DNA of 50,230 nucleotides from SCN-69-37 sp044507065 (GCA_044507065.1 JBIQJY010000023.1:1-50230), one strand, 5' to 3'; counted from the stretch's first letter, positions 12,991-23,530 are shown. Notes: generated from the sequence alone by a model not told the origin. Made by a program: numbers and translations.

Positions 12991-12996
12991 ATTATA
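12991..12996 (-). promoter_or_regulatory. Candidate -10 element of clpA (leaderless type)
   Basis: A perfect TATAAT on the minus strand, separated by 9 nt from the GTG start of clpA, with no convincing -35 and only a weak purine run as ribosome site. It would give clpA a transcript separate from clpS with essentially no 5' UTR. Confidence 0.45.
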
Positions 12997-13002
12997 CGTA
13001 GC

Positions 13003-13052
13003 GGCGGGCCCCGTGCTCGCCGGCCTCCGCGGGGCGGGTCCCGTGCCCGCCG
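13003..13052. repeat. Pair of 20-bp GC-rich direct repeats
   Basis: GGCGGGCCCCGTGCTCGCCG at 13003-13022 recurs as GGCGGGTCCCGTGCCCGCCG at 13033-13052 (18 of 20 identical), 10 bp apart, filling the clpS-clpA spacer. Each copy has GGCGGG and CGCCG-type ends that can pair, so each may form a hairpin. Confidence 0.7.
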
Positions 13053-13067
13053 TGACGTCGTCCCGTT

Positions 13068-13376
13068 TCAGGCCTCTTCGGTGACGGCCTTCAGGGGAAA
13101 ACCGGCGTCGCGTGCCATGGAAATGACGGTTTCGGCCTTGGTTTCGGCGACTTCCCAGGGATAGATCCCCGCCAGGCCCCGCCCGTTCACGTGGACCTGC
13201 ATCATGATGCGGAACGCCTCGGCCGGCGACTTCTGGAAGACTTCCTCGAGCACCAGCACGACGAACTCCATGGTCGTGTAGTCGTCGTTGAGCAGCAGGA
13301 CCTTGTAGAGGCGCGGCTGCTTCTTCTCGGTTTCGAGCCGTTCCCTGACGGCGTCGCCGGTGCGCGGGTCGGCCAT
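13068..13376 (-). CDS. clpS: ClpS adaptor protein
   Basis: A 102-residue adaptor that binds N-degron substrates and hands them to the ClpA N domain. The family core LLNDDYTTMEFVV (28-40) supplies the Asn30/Asp31 pair that holds the substrate amino terminus; His62 in MMQVHVNG matches the conserved histidine, and IYPWEVAETK (71-80) is the ClpA-binding edge. The N-terminal 20 residues are charged and flexible, as expected. The ATG overlaps the stop of the upstream UPF0182 gene by one base (TAATG), so translation is coupled to it. Location directly before clpA supports a working N-end-rule module. Confidence 0.95.
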   Translation of the reverse strand: MADPRTGDAVRERLETEKKQPRLYKVLLLNDDYTTMEFVVLVLEEVFQKSPAEAFRIMMQVHVNGRGLAGIYPWEVAETKAETVISMARDAGFPLKAVTEEA

Positions 13377-16201
13377 TACTGCATGCTCTGCATGCGGGCG
13401 ATGACATCCCGGAGTTTCTGGATCTCTTCGCCGTAGAGGGCCCAGTTGCCCGCGCGCTGGGCGGCTTCGGCGGCGGCGAAGTGTCGCTCGGCCTCGGCGG
13501 CCAGGGCCCGCAGGTTCGTCTCCGGAGCGGCCGGAGCGGGAACGTCGAATTCCGCGTCAGCATTCCCGTCGTCGACGGGCGCACCCTCGACAGGCACGGT
13601 TGCGACGACCGATGTCGCCGCGCTCGACAACTGATCGGGCTCGAGCATCTTCGTCACCGACGGTCCAAAGATGCGCCCGAGCGCCTGGACCAGCGTTTCG
13701 GCCATCACGATGCGGTTCTGGTACGCGACGATGACCTGCTTCAGTTCGGGAATGCGGCCCTGCTGCGACCGCAGGTACAGCGGCCGCACGTAGAGCAGCG
13801 ACTCCTGGATCGGGATCACGAGCAGCGTGCCCTGGATCACCTGCGAGCCCTGCTGGCTCCAGAGCGTGATCTGGGGCGAGATGACAGGGTCCTGGTTGAT
13901 CCGGCCGACGATCTGTCGCGGGCCGTAGATGATCTTCTGCTTCGGGAACTGGAAGACGAGCAGGCGGCCGTAGTGTTCGCCGTCGCTGCGCGCCACCATC
14001 CAGGCCGCGAGGTTGTCGCGCGCGCGCGGCGTGAACGGCAGCATCTGAATGAATTCGGCTTCGTCTTCGCCGGGCAGCCGCATGATCGTGTAGTACGGCT
14101 CCATGGTCACCGACCGCTGGCTCTGCCCGCTTTCGAGCACGGGACGCCGCCACTCGTCTTCGTTGTTGTAGAAGACCTGCGGGTTGGTCATGTGGTAGGT
14201 GGCGTACTTCTCGGCCTGGATCAGGAAGATGTCCTCGGGGTACCGCACGTGCGCGCGCAGGCCGTCGGGCATCTCGCTCATCGGCTTCAGCATGCCGGGG
14301 AACACGCGATCGAGCGTCCGCACGAGCGGGTCGTCGGGCTCAGACATGTAGAAGGCGATCGACCCGTTGTAGGCGTCGGTGACGATCTTCACCGAGTTGC
14401 GGATGTAGTTGACACCCGAGAGCGGGCCCGGAAGCGCGTTCGGCGTCGCATACGGGTAGTTGCGCGACGTCGTGTAGGCGTCCTGCATCCAGACGATGCG
14501 CCCCTCGTGCACGACGGGGTACGGATCGGCGTCGAGCGCGAGGAACGGCGCGATCAGCCGGACGCGATCGACGATGTTCCGGTGGTAGAGGATGCGGCTC
14601 TCGGGCGTGAGCTGGCTCGTGACGAGGATGTCCGTGCTCGTGAACCGGATGGCGAACAGCAGCCGCCGCAGCAGCGAGCCCACCGGCACGCCGCCCGAGC
14701 CGTCATAGAACGTCGTGACGTTGTCGTCGCCGAGCGGATAGTGGAACTCGGCCTCGCGCGTCTTGACGAGCACGTAGTCGGTCGAGATCTCGCCGTAGTA
14801 GATGCTCGGCTGCTCGACCGGCAGGTCCACCGTCGAGACCGGCGGCAGGTCGCGCACGAACAGCACGGGAAGGCCTTCGGTGGTCACCTGGTTGACCGGG
14901 CCGAGCGTCAGGCCGTAGCCGTGCGTGAACATGAGCCGTTCGTTCACCCACGAACGGTTCAGCATGTTCTGCGTGTTCATCTCGCGCACCGACAGCATCA
15001 CCTGGCGGTACTTGCCGTCGATGGTGTAGCGGTCGTTGTCGATGTTCCGGAAGTCGTAGTACGGGCGAATCACCTGGATCTGCCCGAACGTCTGCAGCAG
15101 CTGGTCGTGGTCCCACAGCCGGACGTTCTCGATCGTGGCGGCGTTGTCGATGATGTCCTGGGCCGTCAGTTCGGCGTCGCCCGACAGGTTGCGCTCCTCG
15201 ACCCGCTCGAGCGCGTAGGCCTGGCGCGTCGAGGCGATGTTGTGCTCGATGTAGGTGCGTTCCTTCTCCTGTTCGTTCGGCGTGACGACCAGGCGTTGCA
15301 CGACGCCGCCGTAGACGCCCCCGGCGACCGAGACGAGCAGATAGGATGCGATCGCGACGGGCAGCGGCCAGCCGCGCCGGCCGAAGCCGTGCCAGACGGC
15401 CAGGCCCGCGCCGATGATGAGCACGACGAACGTCACGCGCAGGAACGGAATCCGAGCGTAGATGTCCGCATAGGACGCCCCGAAGGCCACCCGCGCGCTG
15501 GTGGGCGAGAGCAGCGTGCTCGGCACGTCGAGCCAGGCGCCCCAGGCCAGCAGAAGCAGCGCGAGTGCGGTGAGCAGCGACAGGTGCAGGCGCGCGGTGG
15601 GAATCAGGCGCAGCCGCGGCCACGCCGCCGCGCCGGGACGTCCCTCGACCACGAAACTGCCGGAAAAGACGTAGAGCAGGGCGCAGCCGATGAGGCTGAC
15701 CACCGTCACGAGCAGGGCCTGCTGTCGCACCATCTGGTAGACGGGCAGCCCGAAGACGTAATACGACACGTCCCGGCCGAACAGCGGATCGACAGCGCCG
15801 AACTCGGTGGCGTTGAAGTAGTTGAGCCAGGTCAGCCACTGCGTGGCGCCCACGAGGGCGACGAGACCGGCGACAGCCACGGCAATCGGCGTCACCATGC
15901 CGGCCACCTGGCGGCCGTCGACCGAGATGGGCCGGCCGTCGCCCCCGGTGCCGAGCACGATGCGCGGCCGGGTGGCGGTCTTCTGCCGCGCCACGCGCAG
16001 GTTGAAGTACAGGAAGAGGTAGACGACCGCGAACGTGGCGACGAAGACAGCGCCCTGCGCATTCAGCGTCCGCAGGAACACGTTCGTGTAGCCGACCTCG
16101 CGGAACCACAGCCAGTCGGTGTAGTAGCCAATGGCCGAAGGCAGCAGGAAGAACAGGACTGCCGCAACGACAAACAGGCCGGGAAACCCGCGAATCCTCA
16201 T
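13376..16201 (-). CDS. UPF0182 family large membrane protein
   Basis: A 941-residue protein of the UPF0182/COG1615 family, whose function is not established. The N-terminal third holds about seven membrane helices (the first at about 5-25; YYTDWLWFREVGYTNVF just after it is a family signature). The remainder is a large extracytoplasmic domain with the conserved stretches around RPYYDFRNIDNDRYTIDGKY and YRQVMLSVREMN, and an acidic, Pro/Ala-rich tail after about residue 875. The ATG at 16201 begins the first helix; the frame continues 53 codons upstream without homology. It is coupled to clpS by a one-base overlap, an association that hints at a proteostasis or envelope-stress link, but this is inference. 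Confidence 0.9.
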   Translation of the reverse strand: MRIRGFPGLFVVAAVLFFLLPSAIGYYTDWLWFREVGYTNVFLRTLNAQGAVFVATFAVVYLFLYFNLRVARQKTATRPRIVLGTGGDGRPISVDGRQVAGMVTPIAVAVAGLVALVGATQWLTWLNYFNATEFGAVDPLFGRDVSYYVFGLPVYQMVRQQALLVTVVSLIGCALLYVFSGSFVVEGRPGAAAWPRLRLIPTARLHLSLLTALALLLLAWGAWLDVPSTLLSPTSARVAFGASYADIYARIPFLRVTFVVLIIGAGLAVWHGFGRRGWPLPVAIASYLLVSVAGGVYGGVVQRLVVTPNEQEKERTYIEHNIASTRQAYALERVEERNLSGDAELTAQDIIDNAATIENVRLWDHDQLLQTFGQIQVIRPYYDFRNIDNDRYTIDGKYRQVMLSVREMNTQNMLNRSWVNERLMFTHGYGLTLGPVNQVTTEGLPVLFVRDLPPVSTVDLPVEQPSIYYGEISTDYVLVKTREAEFHYPLGDDNVTTFYDGSGGVPVGSLLRRLLFAIRFTSTDILVTSQLTPESRILYHRNIVDRVRLIAPFLALDADPYPVVHEGRIVWMQDAYTTSRNYPYATPNALPGPLSGVNYIRNSVKIVTDAYNGSIAFYMSEPDDPLVRTLDRVFPGMLKPMSEMPDGLRAHVRYPEDIFLIQAEKYATYHMTNPQVFYNNEDEWRRPVLESGQSQRSVTMEPYYTIMRLPGEDEAEFIQMLPFTPRARDNLAAWMVARSDGEHYGRLLVFQFPKQKIIYGPRQIVGRINQDPVISPQITLWSQQGSQVIQGTLLVIPIQESLLYVRPLYLRSQQGRIPELKQVIVAYQNRIVMAETLVQALGRIFGPSVTKMLEPDQLSSAATSVVATVPVEGAPVDDGNADAEFDVPAPAAPETNLRALAAEAERHFAAAEAAQRAGNWALYGEEIQKLRDVIARMQSMQ

Positions 16202-16298
16202 GGATGCGACAACCTTATCATGCGGCCCCGACGGCCCGTCCGGGGCAGAATAGGCGCAGCCGCGGCCGTTTCGGTCGCGGCCAAGAGAGGTGACGCGC

Positions 16299-16754
16299 GT
16301 GATTGCCACAGGATCGACAGCCCCGGATTTTGCCCTGCCCAACCAGGCCCGCGAGACCATCCGGCTCTCCGACTACCGCGGACGCCGCAATGTCGTGCTG
16401 GCGTTTCACCCGCTGGCCTTCACGCCGGTCTGCTCCGTCCAGGTGCAGACCTACGAGCGTGAGCAGCCGGCCTTCGACGCACTCGACACGCAGGTGCTGG
16501 CGCTCAGCACGGACGCAGGGCCGTCGAAGAAGGCGTGGGCCGACGCGCTTGGCGGCGTCTCCTATCACCTCTTGAGCGACTTCCACCCACAGGGCCAGGT
16601 GGCCCGCGACTACGGTGTGATGCGCGACGACGGCCTGGCCGAACGGGCCATCATCGTCGTCGACAAGTCGGGCGTGGTGCGTTGGGCGAAGCGCTACGAG
16701 ATGCCGGAGCAGCCGCCGATCGACGAGTTGCTCGAGGTCCTGCGCGGGCTGTAG
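16299..16754 (+). CDS. Peroxiredoxin, 1-Cys (AhpE/BCP-like)
   Basis: A 151-residue thioredoxin-fold peroxidase reducing H2O2 and organic peroxides. The peroxidatic cysteine is Cys45 in HPLAFTPVCSVQ, matching the PxxxTxxC motif; it is the only cysteine, so the enzyme must be a 1-Cys type recycled by an external thiol. The frame allows GTG at 16290, but that GTG overlaps its own ribosome site; GTG at 16299 has GAGAGG 8 nt upstream and is preferred. It is divergent from the UPF0182 gene and convergent with serA. Confidence 0.92.
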   Translation: MIATGSTAPDFALPNQARETIRLSDYRGRRNVVLAFHPLAFTPVCSVQVQTYEREQPAFDALDTQVLALSTDAGPSKKAWADALGGVSYHLLSDFHPQGQVARDYGVMRDDGLAERAIIVVDKSGVVRWAKRYEMPEQPPIDELLEVLRGL

Positions 16755-16802
16755 ATCGGACGGCAGCGGGGAAACGGTACGGCGGGCGAGGACGAACGGA
16801 GG

Positions 16803-16850
16803 CCAGGGGCTTCAGCCCCTGGCGACTGGCGCACGGGCTGAAGCCCGTGC
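16803..16850. repeat. Paired REP-like palindromes
   Basis: Two perfect hairpins lie side by side between the convergent prx and serA genes: CCAGGGGC-TTCA-GCCCCTGG (16803-16822) and GCACGGGC-TGAA-GCCCGTGC (16831-16850). The loops are complementary (TTCA/TGAA), as in a mirrored REP doublet. They could serve as a bidirectional transcription stop, but no T-tract follows either one. Confidence 0.75.
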
Positions 16851-16895
16851 GCTCCATTGAGGCCCGGCGGGCCCGTGCGCTCCGGGCGACGCGTG

Positions 16896-18071
16896 TTACT
16901 GCGGCGGGTCGACGAGGCGCGCCATGACGACGCCGCTGATCGACCCGATCTTGGCGACGACCTCGGCCGGCACCGGCGCGTCCAGGTCGACGAGGGTGTA
17001 GGCCAGGTCGCCTTTCGACGAGTTGACCATGTCGTTGATGTTCAGGCCGGCCTGACCGAACGCCTCGGAAATCTGCCCGAGCATGTTCGGCACGTTGGCG
17101 TTGGCGCACACGAAGCGATGCGCGGTGCGTCGCGGTGCGATCACCTCGGGGAAGTTGACGGCGTTCCGGATGTTGCCGTTCTCGAGGAAGTCGCGAACCT
17201 GATCGGCCACCATGATCGCGCAGTTGTCCTCGGCCTCGGCCGTCGAGGCGCCCAGGTGGGGCAGCGTCACGCAGCGCGCGTGGTTCTTGGTCGTGTTGGT
17301 CGGGAAGTCGCACACGTAGCCGTGGATGCGGCCCTCGTCAATCGCGTCGACCACGGCCTGGTCGTCGACGATCCCCTCGCGCGCGAAATTGAGGACGACG
17401 GCGCCCTTGCGCATGGTCTTCAGGCGTTCGGTGTTGACGAGCTTGCGGGTGGCATCGACGAGCGGAACGTGAACGGTGAGGAAGTCAGCCTGGTGGAACA
17501 CCTCGTCGAGCGACCGCGCCTTGCGGACATTCGACGACAGCGCCCAGGCCCCCTCGACCGTCAGGCCCGGGTCGAACCCGATGACATTCATGCCGAGGTT
17601 GACGCCCGTGTTGGCGACCAGACGGCCGATGGCGCCGAGGCCCACGACGCCGAGGGTGCGGCCCGGCAGCTCGAATCCGGCGAAATTCTTCTTGCCGGCC
17701 TCGACAGCCTTGCCGATCTCCTCGTCGGAGCCCTCGAGGTTGCGCGCGAAGTCCCACGCCGCGCACAGCTGGCGGCACGCCACGATGAGCCCGGCCACGA
17801 CCAGTTCCTTCACGGCGTTCGAGTTGGCGCCCGGGGCGTTGAAGACCGGGATGCCCCGCGCGCTCATCTTGGCGACGGGGATGTTGTTGACACCCGCACC
17901 GGCGCGGCCGACGGCGCGCAGGCTTGCCGGGATGTCGAGGGCGTGCATGTTGGCCGACCGGAGCAGGATGGCATCCGGGTCCTTGATGTCGTTGGCGATC
18001 TTGTAGCGGTCGCCGGGCAGCCGGGCCAGCCCGACCTTCGCGATGTTGTTCAGCGTGAGAATCTTGTACAC
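16896..18071 (-). CDS. serA: D-3-phosphoglycerate dehydrogenase (ACT-containing)
   Basis: A 391-residue NAD-dependent dehydrogenase that commits 3-phosphoglycerate to serine. The Rossmann motif is VVGLGAIGRLVAN; the catalytic Arg is in NFAREGIVDD and the Glu/His pair is completed by LPHLGASTAEAEDN. A C-terminal ACT domain (about 318-391) suggests feedback by serine. Substrate-binding VGRAGAGVNNI lies near residue 55. It is the last gene of the ilvD-ilvB-ilvN-ilvC run, 26 bp after ilvC, so serine and branched-chain synthesis are probably co-transcribed. serC and serB are absent from the window. Confidence 0.94.
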   Translation of the reverse strand: MYKILTLNNIAKVGLARLPGDRYKIANDIKDPDAILLRSANMHALDIPASLRAVGRAGAGVNNIPVAKMSARGIPVFNAPGANSNAVKELVVAGLIVACRQLCAAWDFARNLEGSDEEIGKAVEAGKKNFAGFELPGRTLGVVGLGAIGRLVANTGVNLGMNVIGFDPGLTVEGAWALSSNVRKARSLDEVFHQADFLTVHVPLVDATRKLVNTERLKTMRKGAVVLNFAREGIVDDQAVVDAIDEGRIHGYVCDFPTNTTKNHARCVTLPHLGASTAEAEDNCAIMVADQVRDFLENGNIRNAVNFPEVIAPRRTAHRFVCANANVPNMLGQISEAFGQAGLNINDMVNSSKGDLAYTLVDLDAPVPAEVVAKIGSISGVVMARLVDPPQ

Positions 18072-18097
18072 GGCAGCTCCTCGGGGGGACTGGCGCC

Positions 18098-19108
18098 CTA
18101 CAGTTTGGGCGCCGTGACCGGGTTGACGAACGGCATCATCTGCCGCAGGTCCGCCCCGACCCGCTCCAGAATCTGGTTCTGCTCGGCGGCGCGCGTGGCG
18201 TTGAACTTCGGCCGTCCCGCTTCGTGCTCGGCAATCCAGTTCTTCGCGAACGTGCCGTCCTGGATCTCCGCGAGCAGCTGCTTCATCGCCTTCCTGGTTT
18301 CGTCGGTCACGATGCGCGGCCCGGCGGTGTAGTCGCCGTATTCAGCCGTGTCGCTGATCGAGTAGCGCATGTAGTTCAGCCCGCCGCGGTACATCAGGTC
18401 GACGATGAGCTTCAGCTCGTGGAGGCACTCGAAGTAGGCCACTTCCGGCTGGTAGCCCGCCTGCACCAGCGTGTCGAACCCCGCCTTGACGAGCGCGCTC
18501 GTGCCGCCGCAGAGCACGGCCTGTTCGCCGAACAGGTCGGTCTCGGTCTCCTCGGTGAACGTCGTTTCCACGATTCCGGCGCGGCCCACACCGATGGCGC
18601 TCCCGTAGGAGAGCGCGAGGGCCAGGGCATGGCCCGTGGCGTCCTGGTGCACGGCGACGAGCGCCGGCGTGCCGCCGCCCTCGACGTACAGTTCGCGGAC
18701 GCGGTGGCCCGGCGACTTCGGCGCGATCATCGTGACGTCGACGTCCTTGGGCGGCACGATCGTGCCGAAGCGGATGTTGAACCCGTGCGCCAGCATGATC
18801 ATCTTGCCGGCTGTCAGGTTCGGCGCGATGGCTTCCTTGTAGAGCGAGGCGGCGGTCGTGTCGGGCACGAGCACCATGATCACGTCGGCCCACTTGGAGG
18901 CCTCGGCCGGCGTCATCACTTCGAGGCCGTCCTTCGCCGCGGCCGCGCGCGACTTGCTCCCCTCCTGCAGGCCGACGCGGACGGTGACGCCGCTGTCGCG
19001 CAGGTTGAGGGCGTGGGCGTGACCCTGCGAACCGTAGCCGAGGACGGCCACCTTCTTTGCGCGGATCAGGGACAGGTCAGCATCGCGGTCGTAGTAAATC
19101 TTGGCCAT
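18098..19108 (-). CDS. ilvC: Ketol-acid reductoisomerase, class I
   Basis: A 336-residue enzyme performing isomerisation and NADPH reduction of acetolactate or acetohydroxybutyrate, the second step of valine and isoleucine synthesis. The dinucleotide motif is GYGSQGHAHALNLRDSG (24-40); the specificity loop reads VGLQEGSKSRAAA; the metal and substrate residues lie in the knotted C-terminal domain (ETETDLFGEQAVLCGG, FECLHELKLIVDL). The length is that of the short class I form. The ATG at 19108 follows GAGGAGCC at good spacing; a longer frame to 19282 shows no homology. Lies between ilvN and serA. Confidence 0.96.
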   Translation of the reverse strand: MAKIYYDRDADLSLIRAKKVAVLGYGSQGHAHALNLRDSGVTVRVGLQEGSKSRAAAAKDGLEVMTPAEASKWADVIMVLVPDTTAASLYKEAIAPNLTAGKMIMLAHGFNIRFGTIVPPKDVDVTMIAPKSPGHRVRELYVEGGGTPALVAVHQDATGHALALALSYGSAIGVGRAGIVETTFTEETETDLFGEQAVLCGGTSALVKAGFDTLVQAGYQPEVAYFECLHELKLIVDLMYRGGLNYMRYSISDTAEYGDYTAGPRIVTDETRKAMKQLLAEIQDGTFAKNWIAEHEAGRPKFNATRAAEQNQILERVGADLRQMMPFVNPVTAPKL

Positions 19109-19237
19109 TGGCTCCTCAGGACACGGGAAGGGACGGACGATGTCGCCGTGTGCTGCATCCGCCCGGCTGGCGGACGGCAGGACGGTGGAACCGGACGGCG
19201 ACTGAAGACATGTGCGGGTGACGGGTGACGGCCGGGA

Positions 19238-19259
19238 CGCACGGGACCTGTCCCGTGCG
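19238..19259. repeat. Perfect palindrome in the ilvN-ilvC spacer
   Basis: Arms CGCACGGGAC and GTCCCGTGCG, 10 bp each with 2 bp between, inside the 180-bp spacer between ilvN and ilvC. It could be a hairpin affecting processing or partial termination, or an immobile REP-like relic. No T-tract is present. Confidence 0.7.
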
Positions 19260-19288
19260 CCTGCCGCCACCGAATCGAACAAGCGATC

Positions 19289-19837
19289 TTACACAGAAAA
19301 CGACACGGCCGCGTCGATCGGTTCGGCCGACTCCTTGACGCTCGGGGCGGCCGGCCGGACCGCGTTCCCCCGCGTCATGGCCAGCTGGCCCGTTCGCGCC
19401 ACTTCCAGCAGGCCGAACGGCCGGAGGATGTCGAGCAGGCCGTCAATCTTCTCGTCGGTGCCGGTCACCTCGACCATGAGCGAGTCGGGCGCGACGTCGA
19501 CGACACGGGCGCGGAAAACGTCCACAAGCTGCATGACCTGCGTGCGCGTCTCGACCGAGGCGGCCACCTTGATGAGCGCCAGGTAGCGATACACGGTCGG
19601 CAGCGCCGTGACGTTCTCGACGCGCAGGACGTGCACGAGCTTGTAGATGTTCGCTTCGATGCGCGCGGCGGCCGACGGTTCGGCATCGACGACGAGCGTC
19701 ATGCGCGAGACGCCGCTCGTGTCGGTGTGCCCGACGGTCAGCGACTCGATGTTGTAGCCGCGCCGGCGGACGAGCGAGGACACGCGGTTGAGCACACCCG
19801 GCTTGTCTTCCACGTGCAGAACGTAAGTAATCAACAT
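19289..19837 (-). CDS. ilvN: Acetolactate synthase regulatory (small) subunit
   Basis: A 182-residue regulatory subunit that binds the IlvB catalytic dimer and confers valine feedback. It has the N-terminal ACT domain (ITYVLHVEDKPGVLNRVSSLVRRRGYNIESLTVG, residues 3-36, cut here into the core ending at about 75) and the ALS_ss_C domain after it. This is the IlvN/IlvH long small-subunit type. ATG 19837 has TGGAGC 8 nt upstream. The 173-bp spacer from ilvB is entirely occupied by a composite repeat element, which is unusual for a stoichiometric enzyme pair and may alter their expression ratio. Confidence 0.94.
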   Translation of the reverse strand: MLITYVLHVEDKPGVLNRVSSLVRRRGYNIESLTVGHTDTSGVSRMTLVVDAEPSAAARIEANIYKLVHVLRVENVTALPTVYRYLALIKVAASVETRTQVMQLVDVFRARVVDVAPDSLMVEVTGTDEKIDGLLDILRPFGLLEVARTGQLAMTRGNAVRPAAPSVKESAEPIDAAVSFSV

Positions 19838-19864
19838 GACAGTTGCTCCACTCAATATCCAGTG

Positions 19865-20010
19865 GCGTGGGGCCCAACCCCCACGCGGCTCGAGCTGACC
19901 TCTCGCCCCGCCCTCAGCGCTCGCGCTTGCGCGCTCGGCTTCGGGCTGTCGGCGCCGGCTGTCTCGCAGCCCTGTAGCCTCGTCGCCTCGTAGCCTGTAG
20001 CCTCGCAGCC

Positions 20011-20012
<2 letters not shown>
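19865..20012 (-). repeat. Composite intergenic element, copy A (array, two-tier hairpin, hairpin)
   Basis: In the direction of transcription it begins within the ilvB stop codon as about six 8-bp units of GAGGCTRC type (20012 down to about 19963), then a 40-nt block (19950-19911) whose ends pair (GCCC/GGGC) around a GCGC-rich inner stem, then a hairpin with arms GCGTGGGG/CCCCACGC (19886-19865). It ends 27 nt before the ilvN ATG. The same order occurs at 32001-32122. Confidence 0.85.
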
Positions 20013-21723
<1,711 letters not shown>

Positions 21724-21778
21724 ATCCGTCTCTCCGCCACCCTTCATGGGCGGCCTTCGTGTTCATCCTGCGAGCGAT

Positions 21779-23476
21779 CTAGCTTCCTGTTACCGCCCCG
21801 AGCGCCGCCGAGGAGACCAGCGCTGCGTACTTCGCCACCACACCGCGGGTGGACCTGGGGGCGGGGGCCTTCCATTGCGCGCGGCGCGCGGCGAGTTCCG
21901 CTTCGGGCACGTCCAGCTCGATCGTCTGGCTGGGTTCGTCGATCGTGATGATGTCGCCGTCGCGCACGAGCGCGATCGGGCCGCCGTTTGCGGCCTCGGG
22001 GGCCACGTGGCCCACCATGAATCCGTGTGTCGCGCCCGAGAACCGGCCGTCGGTGACGAGCGCGACGCTGTCGCCCAGTCCCGCGCCGATGATGGCGCCG
22101 GTCACGCCGAGCATCTCGCGCATCCCCGGGCCGCCCTTCGGCCCCTCGTAGCGGATCACCACGACGTCCCCGGGCTTGACCTGTCCGGCCTGCACGGCGG
22201 CAAACGTTGCTTCCTCGCCCTCGAAGACCCGCGCGGGGCCCCGATGCGAGTGGCGCGTGTGCCCGGCCACTTTCATCACCGACCCCTCCGGCGCCAGACT
22301 GCCGGTCAACACCAGCAGGCCGCCGGTGGGGGAGAGCGGGTTGTCGAGCGGCCGAATCACTGCCTGATCTTTCGGCTCGACGGCCGCTGCCGCCAGTTCA
22401 CCGAGCGTCTGGCCCGTGACAGTCGTCGCATCCTTCTTGAGGATGCCGTGCTGCAGCAGCCGCTGCGCCACGACGGCGTTGCCCCCGGCCCGGTGCATGT
22501 CGGTGGCGACATACTTGCCGGCCGGCTTGAGGTCGGCCAGCCACGGCACCGCCCCGCTGATGCGGTTGAACACCTGGAGGTCGAGCGGCACACCGGCCTC
22601 GCGCGCGATGGCCAGCAGGTGCAGGACCGCATTGGTCGAACCGCCGGTCGCGGCCACCGATGCGATGGCATTCTCGAAGGCGTCGGCAGTCAGGATGTCG
22701 CGCGGCTTGATGTTCCTGCGCACGAGGTCGACCACGAGCGCACCGGCGGCCCTGGCCACGGCGAACTTGCCGGGGTCGGTTGCCGGAACGCTGTTGCTGC
22801 CCATCGGCGAAAGACCGAGGAACTCGCACACGCCGGCCATCGTGTTGGCCGTGAACTGGCCGCCGCAGGCGCCGGCGCCCGGACATGCCTTGTCCTCGAT
22901 GGCGCAGCGCTCGTCGGTCGTGATGCGGCCGGCCGCTTCGGCGCCGACGGCCTCGAAAACGTCCTGGACGGTGAGATCGCGCCCGTTGTACTTGCCCGGG
23001 TCGATCGAGCCGCCGTAGAGCACCACACCAGGCACATTCACGCGGGCGAGCGCCATGGCCCCGCCCGGTATGGTCTTGTCGCACCCGACGAGCGCGACGA
23101 CGCCGTCGAGCTGGTTGCCGTCGACCACCATCTCGATGGAGTCGGCAATCAGTTCGCGGCTGATGAGCGACATGCGCATGCCCGACGTGCCCATCGTGAT
23201 GCCGTCGGAAATCGATACGGTGTTGAACTCCATCGGCGTGCCGCCGGCCTCGCGGATGCCCTTGCGGACATAGTCGGCCAGTTCACGCAGGTGGTAGTTG
23301 CAGGGGCCTATCTCGGTCCAGGTATTGGCGATGCCGATGAGGGGGCGGCGCAGATCCTGGTCGGTGTACCCGACGGCCTTCAGCATCGCGCGCGCCGCGG
23401 CGCGGGATGGCCCTTTTACGAGTCGGTCGCTCCGGTGACCGGCCGCTTCGCCCGACTGACCCCGATCGTCGCTCAT
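21779..23476 (-). CDS. ilvD: Dihydroxy-acid dehydratase
   Basis: A 565-residue Fe-S dehydratase making 2-oxoisovalerate and 3-methyl-2-oxopentanoate, the third common step of the pathway. Cluster ligand candidates are Cys59 (GPCNYH), Cys132 (VGCDKTIPGG) and Cys204 (GACGGQFTANTM), the three-cysteine set of the [2Fe-2S] group. The substrate and Mg region DGRFSGATHGFMVGHVAPEA is near the C terminus. ATG 23476 is preceded by AGGAG; the frame upstream to 23542 overlaps the promoter and is rejected. It is the first gene of the operon that continues to serA. Confidence 0.96.
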   Translation of the reverse strand: MSDDRGQSGEAAGHRSDRLVKGPSRAAARAMLKAVGYTDQDLRRPLIGIANTWTEIGPCNYHLRELADYVRKGIREAGGTPMEFNTVSISDGITMGTSGMRMSLISRELIADSIEMVVDGNQLDGVVALVGCDKTIPGGAMALARVNVPGVVLYGGSIDPGKYNGRDLTVQDVFEAVGAEAAGRITTDERCAIEDKACPGAGACGGQFTANTMAGVCEFLGLSPMGSNSVPATDPGKFAVARAAGALVVDLVRRNIKPRDILTADAFENAIASVAATGGSTNAVLHLLAIAREAGVPLDLQVFNRISGAVPWLADLKPAGKYVATDMHRAGGNAVVAQRLLQHGILKKDATTVTGQTLGELAAAAVEPKDQAVIRPLDNPLSPTGGLLVLTGSLAPEGSVMKVAGHTRHSHRGPARVFEGEEATFAAVQAGQVKPGDVVVIRYEGPKGGPGMREMLGVTGAIIGAGLGDSVALVTDGRFSGATHGFMVGHVAPEAANGGPIALVRDGDIITIDEPSQTIELDVPEAELAARRAQWKAPAPRSTRGVVAKYAALVSSAALGAVTGS

Positions 23477-23491
23477 GTCCCCGAGTCTCCT

Positions 23492-23530
23492 GCCGGCCAC
23501 TTGCCGCTGACAGGAACGTCGGTGGCCGGC
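23492..23530 (-). promoter_or_regulatory. Leader hairpin next to the ilvD ribosome site
   Basis: Perfect 9-bp arms GCCGGCCAC (23492-23500) and GTGGCCGGC (23522-23530) around a 21-nt loop in the ilvD 5' leader. The AGGAG ribosome site starts directly after the 3' arm of the transcript, so folding could restrict translation initiation. No leader peptide rich in Leu/Val/Ile codons and no T-box was seen. Confidence 0.6.

Noticed and set aside
12982..13584. N-terminal extension of clpA through clpS
   Set aside because: The open frame reaches 13584 but runs antiphase through clpS; the canonical ClpA N-terminus begins at 12981.
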